This document shows, one piece after another, positions 1 to 9,361 of a stretch of DNA of 64,000 nt. The position numbers and the translations under genes are program-made. The first letter of the stretch is position 1. Each line of letters starts with the position of its first letter. Location of the stretch: assembly GCF_032397745.1 (NCBI RefSeq), contig NZ_CP135921.1, forward strand, positions 6,126,501 through 6,190,500, given 5' to 3'. Source of the DNA: Bradyrhizobium prioriisuperbiae. Lineage in GTDB: Bacteria; Pseudomonadota; Alphaproteobacteria; Rhizobiales; Xanthobacteraceae. The notes under the pieces are model-generated. The model made no database searches and was not told the DNA's origin. It saw only the letters and a list, made by a program, of their open reading frames with translations.

Positions 1-2
1 CG

Positions 3-329
3 CCGGTCATCGTGCCGGCGGCGAGCGGCCGGCTGGAACGGTTCGGTGACGTGGATTGGCTGGCGATCGGCGATGCCGCCGCCACCCGCGATCCCTTGTC
101 GTCGGAAGGCATTCTGATTGCGATGGAAAGCGGTCTCGACGCTGCTGAGGCCGCCGCGCGGGCGCTTCGCGGCGTTCGCGATGCGCTGCCGGCTGCGGCA
201 GAGCGGCGCGAGGCCGGCTGGCGTGAGTATCTCGCGCTGCATGACCAGTATTACGACATGGAGCAACGCTGGCCGGACGCGCGATTCTGGCAACGGCGGC
301 GCAGTCGCACGTTGCAGGCCGCCGAATAG
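3..329 (+). CDS. FAD-dependent oxidoreductase, LodB-like (3' part only)
   Basis: The frame is open from the window edge, so the 5' end lies outside. The visible 108 residues carry the late FAD-binding motif of the p-hydroxybenzoate hydroxylase/halogenase-type flavoproteins (WLAIGDAAATRDPLSSEG), in which the Asp contacts the flavin ribityl chain. The tail is rich in aromatic and charged residues, with YYDMEQRWPDARFWQRR near the end. That tail resembles LodB-type flavoproteins, which mature the cysteine tryptophylquinone cofactor of LodA-type amino-acid oxidases. A Sco-type gene follows 18 bp downstream, so it may share a transcript. Flavoprotein is secure; the LodB assignment is an inference and would need the missing N-terminus and upstream gene. 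Confidence 0.6.
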   Translation, partial: PVIVPAASGRLERFGDVDWLAIGDAAATRDPLSSEGILIAMESGLDAAEAAARALRGVRDALPAAAERREAGWREYLALHDQYYDMEQRWPDARFWQRRRSRTLQAAE

Positions 330-347
330 ACATCAGAGGAGCGTCGC

Positions 348-1544
348 ATGAGACATTCAATCGCCGCCGGACTCGCCCTGCTGTTATTTGCCGCGGTGCC
401 GGGTAAGGCTCATGAGATGAAGGCGTATGACATGCACATGCATCATCAGGCCAGTCCGCAGCCGACGCGGCCGCCGGCGGCCGCGGTGCCCGATATGCCG
501 GTGGTCGATCAGGATGGCAAGCGCCTCAATTTCTACAGCGATCTGGTGCGCGGACGCACCGTCGCGATCGACTTCGTCTACACATCCTGCACCACCATCT
601 GCCCGATGCTGACGGCTCACTTCCGCATGGTGCAGCAGGAGCTCGAGGCGCGCGTCGGCAAGGATATCGCGCTGATTTCGGTCTCGATCGATCCAGTGAC
701 TGACACCCCGGCGAAGCTCAAGGCGTTCGCCGCACCGTTCGAGCCGGGCCCGGGCTGGACCTTCGTCACCGGCGCACGCCCCGACATCGCAAGATTGCTC
801 GACAAGCTGGGACAGCCGTTCGGCAACCCGGCGGACCATGCCCCGGTGGTGCTGGTCCGCAATGACAAGGTCGGTGGCTGGACCAATGTCGATGGCAACG
901 ATCCCGTCGCCATTCGCGAGGCGCTGATCGGCGCCGCCGGACCCGGCACGAAGATCGATACGCCCAAAGCTGACGCGACCAGACCTGATACGATCAAGCC
1001 CGATACAATCAAGCCCGGCACGACGAAAACCAGCACCACGAAGGTCGATCCGACCGATGCCGCCTTGGCCTATATGCGCAACCCGCTGCTGCGAACGCAG
1101 GACGACAAGCCGGTGCATTTTTTCGATGATCTGTTGCGCGGCAAGGTCGTGCTGATCAATTTCATCCTGACCACCTGCAAGGACACCTGTCCGATGGTCA
1201 CGGCCAATCTGTCCAAGGTCCAGGAGCTGCTGGGGGACAAGGTCGGCCGTTCCATCAACATGATCTCGCTGTCGGTCGATCCGCAGCGCGACCAGCCGGC
1301 TGAGCTGAAGAAGTTCGCCGATAATTTCGACGTCAGGCCCGGCTGGTACTTTCTGACGGGTGAGCGGCCGGAGATCGATCCCTTGCTGCGCCGTCTCGCG
1401 GCCTATACCACCGATCCGCTCGACCACAGCACTGTCCTGGTGATCGGAAATATCGAAACTGGAAACTGGACCAAGATTTTCGGGATGGCGGAGCCCGCGT
1501 CCATCGCGCGCGCCGTGCTCGCGCTGCAGTCGTCGACCCAATGA
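348..1544 (+). CDS. Tandem-domain SCO1/SenC family protein
   Basis: This 398-residue exported protein contains two complete Sco (thioredoxin-fold copper chaperone) domains. A signal peptide covers about residues 1-21. Domain 1 (about 50-195) has the CxxxC copper/redox pair C81/C85 and the distal H164. Domain 2 (about 245-395) has C277/C281 and H360. The linker at 200-235 is low-complexity, with DTIKP/GTTK-like repeats. Sco proteins deliver copper to, or reduce thiols of, the CuA site of cytochrome oxidases and related targets in the periplasm. Most are about 200 residues with one domain, so the duplication is unusual. The next gene begins one base after the stop, which indicates a shared operon. 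Confidence 0.88.
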   Translation: MRHSIAAGLALLLFAAVPGKAHEMKAYDMHMHHQASPQPTRPPAAAVPDMPVVDQDGKRLNFYSDLVRGRTVAIDFVYTSCTTICPMLTAHFRMVQQELEARVGKDIALISVSIDPVTDTPAKLKAFAAPFEPGPGWTFVTGARPDIARLLDKLGQPFGNPADHAPVVLVRNDKVGGWTNVDGNDPVAIREALIGAAGPGTKIDTPKADATRPDTIKPDTIKPGTTKTSTTKVDPTDAALAYMRNPLLRTQDDKPVHFFDDLLRGKVVLINFILTTCKDTCPMVTANLSKVQELLGDKVGRSINMISLSVDPQRDQPAELKKFADNFDVRPGWYFLTGERPEIDPLLRRLAAYTTDPLDHSTVLVIGNIETGNWTKIFGMAEPASIARAVLALQSSTQ

Positions 1545-1545
1545 C

Positions 1546-2988
1546 GTGATGCGCCGCGCGCTGGCGATCACCGTCGTTGCGCTCGCGATCACGACAGGAC
1601 TGGCGTCAGCTGCGGACAATCAGCCGACCTCCGGCCAGCGCATCTTCCGGTTCGGCGGCGACGCGGGCGAGGTGCGCGCAACATTCGCTGCGTCCAACGC
1701 GATGCTGCCGCCGGTCGTGCGGCGTTGCGCGGGCTGTCATGGCGCCGACGGCGCGGGCACGCGCGAAGGCGGGGTGCCGACCCCGCCGATCTCCTGGGCT
1801 GCACTGGCTGTGCCGCGCGCCCCGTCGCCGGCGCGGCCGGGCCGCCCTGGTTACGATGAAGCCACACTCAAGCGCGCCTTGACCGAAGGGATCGATGCTG
1901 CCGGACGTCCGCTTGCCGCCGGCATGCCGCGCTTCCAGCTGTCGCCGACGCAAGTCACCGCGCTGCTGGACTATCTTCGCATCGTCGGAACCGACGCCGA
2001 TCTCGATCCCGGCGTTTCGGTCGACGAGATTCGTGTCGGCGCCGTGCTGCCGCTGTCCGGCTCGCAAGCGGCGTGGGGGCAGGCGATGCACAGGGGGCTT
2101 GAGGCCGCGCTTGCCGCTGCGGGGCCGATCTATGGCCGCCGGCTGCGGATCGTGGCTGTCGATGCCGGTAACGATGTGTCGGCGACGTTCCAGCGCCTCG
2201 CAGCCAGCGATCAGGTGTTCGCCATGGTCGCGACCCTGCTGCCGGGGCGCGAAGCAGCGGGCGAGATCGAGGACGTGCCGGTGGTTGGGCCGCTGGCGCC
2301 GACACCGGCGCAGCTCCCGGCCAATCAATTTCATCTGCTTGCACCGGTCGAGGACCAGATGCGGGTGCTGGTGGATGAACTCGCCAGCGAGACTCCGCGT
2401 TCATTGCGGCTGGCCGTCATCGGTCCTGAGGGAGCCGTCGCCGACGCCGTTGCCGATCAGGCGCGCCGTAATGGCGCGACGATCGTGCGCCGCACGACAA
2501 GCGACGATCTCGCCGCGGTGCTTCCGCCCGCGATCGCGCCGGCTCCCGATGCCGTTGTTGTCCTGCCGGGTGTCGATCTCAACCACCTTGTCGCCGAACT
2601 TGCCGGTCGTTCCGGCGATTGGCGGCTCGCTGGACTGGCGGAAGCCGTGACTCTCAGGGGCGCGATGGACGAGCGGTTGCGGCTTGTCCTGCCGCTGTTG
2701 CCTCATGATCCGCGACAGCGGGAGACATCGGCCGCGGCAATGGAAATCCCGCCGCTCGCGGCCGCATCGGCCGCCGTTCTTGTCGAGGGGGTGAAGCGAA
2801 TGGGCGCCCGTGCCAGTCGCGCCGGCCTGATCGCGGCGATCGAGACGGTGCGCGATTTTCCAACCGCTGTCCTGCCGCCGGTCAGCTTCGGGCGCGGGCA
2901 GCACGCCGGCACGCGCGCCAGCGTGATGATCCGGCCCGACAACAGTCGTGGCATCGTTGTGCTCGGAGATTGGCGCGCGCCGCGTTGA
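1546..2988 (+). CDS. Cytochrome c / periplasmic ligand-binding fusion protein
   Basis: The 480-residue product has a signal peptide (about 1-23) and a class I cytochrome c segment with a CAGCH heme site (C61, C64, H65). From about residue 163 it has a type I periplasmic binding fold, starting VGAVLPLSGSQAAWG, as in branched-chain amino-acid ABC receptors (Peripla_BP_6). A Met in LAAGMPRFQ (about 128) could be the distal heme ligand. Translation can begin at GTG 1546 or ATG 1549. It sits one base after the double-Sco gene and no ABC permease or ATPase is visible, so it is probably a redox-linked sensor or binding protein rather than a transport receptor. Residues 375-391 have a near-copy at 9405-9457. 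Confidence 0.82.
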   Translation: MMRRALAITVVALAITTGLASAADNQPTSGQRIFRFGGDAGEVRATFAASNAMLPPVVRRCAGCHGADGAGTREGGVPTPPISWAALAVPRAPSPARPGRPGYDEATLKRALTEGIDAAGRPLAAGMPRFQLSPTQVTALLDYLRIVGTDADLDPGVSVDEIRVGAVLPLSGSQAAWGQAMHRGLEAALAAAGPIYGRRLRIVAVDAGNDVSATFQRLAASDQVFAMVATLLPGREAAGEIEDVPVVGPLAPTPAQLPANQFHLLAPVEDQMRVLVDELASETPRSLRLAVIGPEGAVADAVADQARRNGATIVRRTTSDDLAAVLPPAIAPAPDAVVVLPGVDLNHLVAELAGRSGDWRLAGLAEAVTLRGAMDERLRLVLPLLPHDPRQRETSAAAMEIPPLAAASAAVLVEGVKRMGARASRAGLIAAIETVRDFPTAVLPPVSFGRGQHAGTRASVMIRPDNSRGIVVLGDWRAPR

Positions 2989-3018
2989 AGCGGTTGTGAT
3001 CCGCAGCGCGAGGCGACA

Positions 3019-3927
3019 TCAGCCGCGCCTTGGCTTTGCCGGTTTGCCGGCAGCACCGGCCTTCATTCGGCCGACGGTCTCAATGAAGGCCTTGATCATC
3101 GGGGAGTGCGCGCGCTCCCTGTGATAGGCGATGCTGTATTGCGTCGTGATCACGCGATCCTGGATGTCGAGCGCGCGCAGGTTTTGGTGCGGGACAAACT
3201 CGAAATCCGCCACCACGCTGATGCCAAGCCCGCGTTCGACGGCCTTCCAGACACCCTCGCGGCTTTCGATCTCGAACACCGGATTGATTTGCAGGCCTTC
3301 GCGCCGGATCGCCGCCTCGAACGCCCGTCGTGTGGTCGAGCCGCGTTCGCGCAGCACAAAGGGCTGATCGGCGAGTTCGCGCAGCTTGACCGATTTTCGA
3401 TTGAACCAGGGATGGTCGCCGTTCACGAACACGATCACCCGATGGCTTCGATAGGGCATCATGATGACGCGCTTGTCCTCCGGTACGTCGGCGAGAATGG
3501 CGACCTCTGCTTCGAAGTCGATGATATGGCGAAGCGTGCGCTCGGAGTTTCCCAATAGCGTCGAAATCTGCACGCCGGGATGCTCGCGCTTGAAGGCGGC
3601 CAGGATTTCGGTGGCGTGAAAGGGCCCGACGGTCGCCAGGCGCAGATACCCCGCGGTGGACTGGCCGTGTGACGCCAGCAGCTCATGGGCCTCGTCGCAG
3701 AACTTCATGATGCCGCGGGTCATCTCGAACAGCGCCGCGCCGGTTTCCGTCAGCTCGACCCGCCGCGATCTGCGGATCAGCAACTCGACGCCGTAGGTCT
3801 CCTCGAGCTCCTTGACCTGGATGGTCAGCGTCGGCTGGCCGACGTTCAGAACGCGTGACGCGGCGGTGAAACCGCCGTGCGCGGCCACCGCATGGAAGGC
3901 CCGTAGCTGGCTGAATACTATTGGCAT
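3019..3927 (-). CDS. LysR family transcriptional regulator of the phosphonate unit
   Basis: A 302-residue LysR-type regulator. The N-terminal winged helix reads SQLRAFHAVAAHGGFTAASR, followed by a substrate-binding domain from about residue 90. ATG at 3927 is preferred over the TTG two codons upstream because it puts the HTH at the usual distance. It is divergent from the iron alcohol dehydrogenase gene. The short space between them is AT-rich and filled with CTATTG/CAATAG half-sites. By position it should control the phosphonoacetate catabolic genes on the other strand, with a phosphonate intermediate as coinducer; this role is inferred from context. Confidence 0.9.
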   Translation of the reverse strand: MPIVFSQLRAFHAVAAHGGFTAASRVLNVGQPTLTIQVKELEETYGVELLIRRSRRVELTETGAALFEMTRGIMKFCDEAHELLASHGQSTAGYLRLATVGPFHATEILAAFKREHPGVQISTLLGNSERTLRHIIDFEAEVAILADVPEDKRVIMMPYRSHRVIVFVNGDHPWFNRKSVKLRELADQPFVLRERGSTTRRAFEAAIRREGLQINPVFEIESREGVWKAVERGLGISVVADFEFVPHQNLRALDIQDRVITTQYSIAYHRERAHSPMIKAFIETVGRMKAGAAGKPAKPRRG

Positions 3928-3966
3928 AATCAATAGCTATTGTCAAAAATATAAATTTGTCAATAG
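3918..3966. promoter_or_regulatory. Divergent operator region with four CTATTG/CAATAG half-sites
   Basis: Half-sites lie at 3918-3923 (CTATTG), 3931-3936 (CAATAG), 3937-3942 (CTATTG) and 3961-3966 (CAATAG). The middle two form a perfect 12-bp palindrome, CAATAGCTATTG. TTGTCAA also occurs twice (3940-3946 and 3957-3963). The arrangement fits a LysR-type regulator binding a recognition site and an activation site between its own start and the target operon. Confidence 0.55.
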
Positions 3967-4005
3967 ATGGAAATGGCCGCACGTTGCGCGAAACGGAGGA
4001 GCGCA

Positions 4006-5136
4006 ATGGTGTGGAAATACACAAACCCGGTTCGAATCGAATTCGGCGTCGACAGTTTCGCGGGGCTGCCCGCTCTGATCGGTAAACGTCGCTATGCGCT
4101 CGTGACCTACGGCGAACCGTTCTTCGACGAACTGTCCGCGCGCCTGGAAAAGACGGCGGGTGCGCCCGTGCTGACCGTCCGCAACGTCGCCCCCAATCCC
4201 GATTACCGGTTGCTGGCGGAACAGACCAGCAGCTTCGGAGCGCTGAAGTCCCAGCCAGACGTGATCGTGGCTCTCGGCGGCGGCTCGGTGATCGACTCGG
4301 CCAAGGTGTTTGCGGCCGCCGGCGGCGACTTCGGACGGGTCGCGACATTCCTCGAAACCCAGAAGGGCGGGGAACGGCTGTCGGCGATCCCGATCATCGC
4401 CGTTCCGACCACCGCGGGCACCGGTAGCGAAGTCACCTGTTGGGGTACGGTGTGGGATCAGGCCACCGGCAAGAAATATTCGCTGGCCCGGCCGGATCTC
4501 TATCCCACTCACACCGTGGTGGATCCGCGTCTGATGCTGGGCAAGCCGCGGCTCTTGACCATCAGCACCGGCCTCGACGCGCTGTCCCACGCGCTGGAGA
4601 GCCTGTGGAACGTCAACAACAATCCGGTCTCGGCCAATCACGCGGTGTTCGCCGCGCGCAACATTCTCGACGTGCTGCCGAAGCTTGTCGGTGACCTCGG
4701 CAACATCGAGCTGCGCAGCCGGATGGCGATGGCGGCGCTGTTCGCCGGGCTGGCCTTCTCCAACACCAAGACCGCGATCGCCCATTCGCTGTCCTATCCG
4801 ATCACGCTGCGGCACGGCGTGCAGCACGGCATTGCCTGCTCGTTCTCGCTGCCCATGGTGTTGCGCAGCGTCCAGGGCGCCGGTGGTCTCTGTGAAGACA
4901 GCCTGAAACAGATTTTCGGCGCCGATCTCGCGCGTGCGGCCGATGGGCTGGAGGATGTCCTGGGCATGCTCGGCATCTCCTGCAATCCCGCGGCCTACCG
5001 CATTGGTCGTGAGGAATGGGAGCTGCTGATCGAGGACTCGCTGCAGGGTGAGCGGGGAAGGAATTTCCTCGGCTCGCGGGAGAAGCTGATCGCGGCCTCG
5101 CAGACCCGGCGCCTGCCGATGGCTCAAACAGCGTAA
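4006..5136 (+). CDS. Iron-containing alcohol dehydrogenase (putative 2-hydroxyethylphosphonate/phosphonoacetaldehyde oxidoreductase)
   Basis: A 376-residue group III (iron-dependent) alcohol dehydrogenase. ATG 4006 was chosen because a GGAGGAG ribosome site lies just upstream. It has the nucleotide-binding GGGSVIDSAK motif, the PTTAGTGSEVT segment, and Fe ligands in DALSHALESLW and the HSLSYPITLRHGVQHG region. Family members interconvert alcohols and aldehydes with NAD(P). It lies in front of phosphonoacetate hydrolase and phosphonoacetaldehyde dehydrogenase, so the likely aldehyde is phosphonoacetaldehyde. No 2-aminoethylphosphonate transaminase (PhnW) is present, suggesting the pathway may start from 2-hydroxyethylphosphonate. 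Family is certain; substrate is inferred. Confidence 0.85.
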   Translation: MVWKYTNPVRIEFGVDSFAGLPALIGKRRYALVTYGEPFFDELSARLEKTAGAPVLTVRNVAPNPDYRLLAEQTSSFGALKSQPDVIVALGGGSVIDSAKVFAAAGGDFGRVATFLETQKGGERLSAIPIIAVPTTAGTGSEVTCWGTVWDQATGKKYSLARPDLYPTHTVVDPRLMLGKPRLLTISTGLDALSHALESLWNVNNNPVSANHAVFAARNILDVLPKLVGDLGNIELRSRMAMAALFAGLAFSNTKTAIAHSLSYPITLRHGVQHGIACSFSLPMVLRSVQGAGGLCEDSLKQIFGADLARAADGLEDVLGMLGISCNPAAYRIGREEWELLIEDSLQGERGRNFLGSREKLIAASQTRRLPMAQTA

Positions 5137-5195
5137 CGACGATCGTCTCCGACAGAACAGGCGCGCCATCCGCGCCATGGACAAGGAAAGCAATC

Positions 5196-6440
5196 ATGAA
5201 ACCGAACGGACACCCCATCGTCGTCAATGGTCGCAACTACAAGGCTCCGGAGCGGCCGACCGTGGTCATCTGCCTTGACGGGTCGGAGCCGGGCTATATC
5301 GAGAGAGCTATCGACGCCGGCGTGGCACCGACCTTTGCCCGCTTCATGAAAGACGGCGCCCATGTTCACGCCACCAGCGTGATCCCGAGCTTCACCAACC
5401 CGAACAACCTGTCGATCATCACCGGCCGGCCACCGTCGGTGCACGGCATTGCCGGAAATTACTTCTACGACACCGCCAACGATGCCGAAGTCATGATGAA
5501 CGACCCGAAGTTCCTGCGGGCGCCGACCATTCTGGCGGGTGTGCACGATGCGGGCTTCAAGGTGGCCGCCGTCACCGCCAAGGACAAGCTGCGCACGCTG
5601 CTGTCGCATGGACTCGACTATGCGAGCGGCCGCGCCATCGCGTTTTCATCCGAGAAGGCGAACCAGGCGACGAAGGCCGATAACGGCATCGACAACGTGC
5701 TCGATTTTGTCGGGCTGCCGCTGCCGGAGGTCTATTCCGCCGGCCTGTCGGAATTCGTGTTCGCGGCCGGCGTCAAGCTTGTCCGGCATCATCGCCCCGA
5801 CCTGATGTACCTGTCGACCACGGATTACATCCAGCACAAGGTCGGCCTCGGCACCAGGATTGCCAACGACTTCTACGCCATGATCGACGGCTATCTGGCG
5901 CAGCTCGACGAGCTCGGTTGCAACATCGTGGCGACTGCCGACCACGGCATGAATGATAAATACCTGCCGGATGGCAAGCCGGATGTGCTGTATCTGCAGG
6001 ACGTCATGGACGGCTGGGCCGGGAAGGGCGAAACGCGGGTGATCCTGCCGATCACCGATCCCTACGTCGCCCACCACGGCGCGCTTGGATCGTTCGCGAC
6101 CATCTACACGCGGCCGGGCCGCAGTGTGGACAGGCTGCTGGGCCAGCTTCGTGGCATGACCGGGATCGATCTGGCGCTGACGCGCGACGATGCCTGCGCC
6201 CGTTTCGAACTGCCGGCCGACCGGATCGGCGACATCGTGGTGATCTCATCCAAGCATAAGGTGCTGGGCACCAGCCGGGATCGGCACGATCTGTCGGGGC
6301 TGACCGAGCCGCTGCGGTCTCATGGCGGGCTGACCGAGGAACGCGTTCCGGTCATCGCCAACCGAAAGATCGCTCTTCCGCCGGGCCATGCGCTGCGCAA
6401 CTTCGATGCCTTCGACGTTGCCCTCAACCGCGTTCAGTAA
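5196..6440 (+). CDS. phnA: Phosphonoacetate hydrolase
   Basis: A 414-residue member of the alkaline phosphatase superfamily that cleaves the C-P bond of phosphonoacetate to acetate and phosphate using two zinc ions. Visible elements are the first metal-binding stretch [12 protein letters not shown] and the nucleophile Thr67 in IPSFTNPNN. Later metal ligands appear in [17 protein letters not shown] and RSHGGLTE. Length matches characterised PhnA proteins. An AAGGA-type ribosome site precedes the ATG. It sits between the alcohol dehydrogenase and the phosphonoacetaldehyde dehydrogenase, as the final step of a phosphonate-to-acetate route. Confidence 0.92.
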   Translation: MKPNGHPIVVNGRNYKAPERPTVVICLDGSEPGYIERAIDAGVAPTFARFMKDGAHVHATSVIPSFTNPNNLSIITGRPPSVHGIAGNYFYDTANDAEVMMNDPKFLRAPTILAGVHDAGFKVAAVTAKDKLRTLLSHGLDYASGRAIAFSSEKANQATKADNGIDNVLDFVGLPLPEVYSAGLSEFVFAAGVKLVRHHRPDLMYLSTTDYIQHKVGLGTRIANDFYAMIDGYLAQLDELGCNIVATADHGMNDKYLPDGKPDVLYLQDVMDGWAGKGETRVILPITDPYVAHHGALGSFATIYTRPGRSVDRLLGQLRGMTGIDLALTRDDACARFELPADRIGDIVVISSKHKVLGTSRDRHDLSGLTEPLRSHGGLTEERVPVIANRKIALPPGHALRNFDAFDVALNRVQ

Positions 6441-6469
6441 TCCGGCACAGCCGAGAGCAGGATCGTTCG

Positions 6470-7918
6470 ATGAACATTCAGACCCAGGCCATCCGCCGCG
6501 AGCAGATGCGGATCGCAGGCTCCCTCGTGGACACCGACGAACGCGTGGAGGTCTTCAATCCCTACACCAACAAGGTGATCGGGACGGTTCCGGCCGCGCG
6601 GCCGGAGCATGTGCGCAAGGCCTTTGCAACGGCCGCGGCGTTCAAGCCCAAATTGAGCCGCTATGAGCGGCAGAAAATCCTGCTGCGGACCGCGGATATC
6701 CTGGCAGACCGCAAGGATTTTTTTGCCCGGCTGATCACCGCCGAGTCCGGTCTGTGCTGGAAGGATTCGCTCTACGAGGCCGGGCGCGCCTACGACGTCT
6801 ATTCGTTCGCCGGCCAACTGGCGATCCGGGACGATGGCGAGACCTTTTCCTGCGACATCAGCCCGCAGGGCAAGGCCCGCAAGATCTTCACCACGCGGAC
6901 GCCGCTGCTCGGGGCCATCTCCGCCATCACGCCCTTCAATCATCCGCTCAACATGGTGAGCCACAAGATCGCCCCGGCGATCGCCACCAACAACCGGGTG
7001 GTGCTGAAGCCGACGGAACTGACGCCGCTGACCGCGCTGGCGCTCGCCGACGTGCTTTACGAAGCGGGGCTGCCGCCGGAAATGCTGTCGGTTGTGACGG
7101 GCAATCCGCAGTCCATGGGCGATGCGATGATCACCGATCCCGACGCGGATCTCGTCACTTTCACCGGTTCGGTCCGCGTCGGCAAGCATATTGCGGCTCA
7201 CGCCGGCTACAAGCGCGTGGTCCTGGAACTCGGCGGCAACGACCCCCTGATCGTGATGGAGGATGCCGATCTCGAGAAAGCCGCCGAACTCGCCGTGGTC
7301 GGCGCCACCAAGAATTCCGGCCAGCGCTGCACCGCGGTCAAGCGCATCCTCTGCGTGGAATCGGTCGCGGACCAGTTCAGCGAACTCGTCCTCAAGAAGG
7401 CGAGGACACTGAGATGCGGGGACCCGATGGATCCCACGGTCGACGTCGGCACGGTGATCCATGAGGGAGCCGCAAAGGAATTCGAGCGCCGTGTCAATGA
7501 TGCCGTGCAGAACGGTGCGCGACTGCTTCATGGCAATGACCGGCAGGGCGCGCTTTATCCGCCGACGGTGGTGGATCATGTGCCCTACACCTGTGAACTG
7601 GTGATGCAGGAAACGTTCGGCCCGGTGATTCCGATCATCCGGGTGCCTGACGAGATCGACAGTGTGATCCGGATTTCCAACGCGACTGCCTTCGGCCTGT
7701 CGTCGGGCGTCTGCACCAACCGGCTCGATCATGTGACCCGCTTCGTCAACGAACTCGATGTCGGTACCGTGAACGTGTGGGAGGTGCCGGGCTATCGCAT
7801 CGAGATGTCTCCGTTCGGCGGCATCAAGGACTCCGGCCTCGGATACAAGGAGGGCGTCCAGGAGGCCATGAAGAGCTTCACCAACGTGAAGACCTATTCG
7901 CTTCCCTGGCCCGCCTGA
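6470..7918 (+). CDS. phnY: Phosphonoacetaldehyde dehydrogenase
   Basis: A 482-residue NAD-dependent aldehyde dehydrogenase. It has the cofactor segment TPFNHPLN, the glycine motif FTGSVRVGK, the general-base region LELGGNDPL, and the catalytic Cys287 in [10 protein letters not shown]. The family oxidises phosphonoacetaldehyde to phosphonoacetate, the substrate of the gene just upstream, so function is supported by both family and context. It starts 29 bp after phnA, in the same operon. The order ADH-phnA-phnY-transporter differs from the phnW-phnA-phnY order described in Sinorhizobium. Confidence 0.88.
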   Translation: MNIQTQAIRREQMRIAGSLVDTDERVEVFNPYTNKVIGTVPAARPEHVRKAFATAAAFKPKLSRYERQKILLRTADILADRKDFFARLITAESGLCWKDSLYEAGRAYDVYSFAGQLAIRDDGETFSCDISPQGKARKIFTTRTPLLGAISAITPFNHPLNMVSHKIAPAIATNNRVVLKPTELTPLTALALADVLYEAGLPPEMLSVVTGNPQSMGDAMITDPDADLVTFTGSVRVGKHIAAHAGYKRVVLELGGNDPLIVMEDADLEKAAELAVVGATKNSGQRCTAVKRILCVESVADQFSELVLKKARTLRCGDPMDPTVDVGTVIHEGAAKEFERRVNDAVQNGARLLHGNDRQGALYPPTVVDHVPYTCELVMQETFGPVIPIIRVPDEIDSVIRISNATAFGLSSGVCTNRLDHVTRFVNELDVGTVNVWEVPGYRIEMSPFGGIKDSGLGYKEGVQEAMKSFTNVKTYSLPWPA

Positions 7919-8016
7919 GCGGGACGCCACGGTTCGCAGAGAAATGGATCCGAACGCACGGGACATGACGCGTGCGGCGGAACGGTGAGGAAACAAATCA
8001 ATCAGGGAGGGTTAAA

Positions 8017-9333
8017 ATGTCGGTGATATCCGATCCTGCGAGTGTCGGCGCATTGCGTGTATCAAATCCCGAGCTGGCGACGTCGTTCCGCCGCGCGCAA
8101 TGGCGGATGCTGCTCGCGGCGATGTTCTGTTATCTGTTTTTCTACACCGGACGGCAGACCTTCGGGTTCGCCATTCCCGGAATCCAGGCAGAGTTCGGCG
8201 TCAGCAAGGCGACGCTGGGCTGGGCCAGCGCGGCGCTGTTGTGGTGCTATGCGATCGGCCAGGCGGTCAACGGCAACCTCGGCGACAAGTTCGGCGGCCG
8301 CCGCGTGATGAGTGCCGGCGCAATCCTGTCCTTCATCATGAACTGGGCGACAAGCCTGTCGACCGGCATTGTCAGCCTGTCGGTGTTCTGGGGCATCAAC
8401 GGTTATTTCCAGTCCATGGGCTGGGCGCCGGGCAGCCGTCTGCTATCCAACTGGTGGGGGCGGCACGAGCGCGGCACGGTCTATGGGCTCTATACCTTCG
8501 CGGCGGGGCTCGCGTCGGTGCTTTCGTTCGTGACGTCGCTGGTCGTGGTCGGCTATTTCCAGCTCGACTGGCGCTGGATCTTCCGGATTCCGGTTGCGCT
8601 GCTGCTGGTGGGCGGCATTGCGTTCTATCTCGTCGCCCGGGAGAAACCCGAGGATATGGGATTCGCCTCGCCGCACGATGACGCGGAGGAAGTTGATGCC
8701 GCCGCGAGCCGGGCCATCGATACCGAGAGTTCGTTCGCCCGCTACAAGGCCGTGCTGTTCAACTGGCGGCTGCTGGTGGCCGGGCTTGCCATCGGCTTCC
8801 AGAATGCCGCCCGCTACGGCTTGCTGGTGTGGGTGCCCGTGCATTTCCTGGGGGCCAACTGGGCCAAGGCCGGTGCGACGGCGGCCATCGACCCACGCTG
8901 GATCAGCATCGCGCTGCCGGTCGGCATGGCGGTTGGCGCATTCAGCAATGGCTGGGTGTCGGACAAGCTTTTCAACTCGCGCCGCTACGTGGCCATCGTG
9001 CTCTACATGGTGCTCGCGGCGATCGCTTCGATCTACATGTACACCATTCCCACCAGCAGCGTTTATCTCGGGATGGTGGTGTTGTTCCTGTGTGGGTTCT
9101 TCGTTTATGGCCCGCAATCCTCGTTCTGGGCGCTATGCCCCGATCTGGTCGGCCACAAGCGGGCAGGGACTGCGACAGGCGTGATGAACTTCTGTGCCTA
9201 CCTGTTCGCCGGCCTCGGTGAGCCGCTGATCGGGCATTTCATGGATACCCGCAACGACACCTCGCTGGTGTTTCTCGTGGTCGCAACCTGCGCGGCGGCG
9301 AGCGCTGTGGTGGCATCCTTCATCCGGCGATAG
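8017..9333 (+). CDS. MFS transporter, organophosphate (GlpT/UhpT)-like, probable phosphonate uptake
   Basis: A 438-residue major facilitator with about 12 membrane segments. The start at 8017 is set by GGGAGGG a few bases upstream. The opening FFYTGRQTFGFAIPGIQ and the first inter-helix loop GDKFGGRRV are typical of the organophosphate:phosphate antiporter group (GlpT, UhpT), which move phosphorylated C2-C6 compounds. As last gene of the phosphonoacetate unit, and followed by a terminator, it is the likely importer of the phosphonate substrate. The exact substrate cannot be read from sequence. Confidence 0.85.
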   Translation: MSVISDPASVGALRVSNPELATSFRRAQWRMLLAAMFCYLFFYTGRQTFGFAIPGIQAEFGVSKATLGWASAALLWCYAIGQAVNGNLGDKFGGRRVMSAGAILSFIMNWATSLSTGIVSLSVFWGINGYFQSMGWAPGSRLLSNWWGRHERGTVYGLYTFAAGLASVLSFVTSLVVVGYFQLDWRWIFRIPVALLLVGGIAFYLVAREKPEDMGFASPHDDAEEVDAAASRAIDTESSFARYKAVLFNWRLLVAGLAIGFQNAARYGLLVWVPVHFLGANWAKAGATAAIDPRWISIALPVGMAVGAFSNGWVSDKLFNSRRYVAIVLYMVLAAIASIYMYTIPTSSVYLGMVVLFLCGFFVYGPQSSFWALCPDLVGHKRAGTATGVMNFCAYLFAGLGEPLIGHFMDTRNDTSLVFLVVATCAAASAVVASFIRR

Positions 9334-9361
9334 TTCTCCGGAAAATGCCGCTTCTCAGGTC

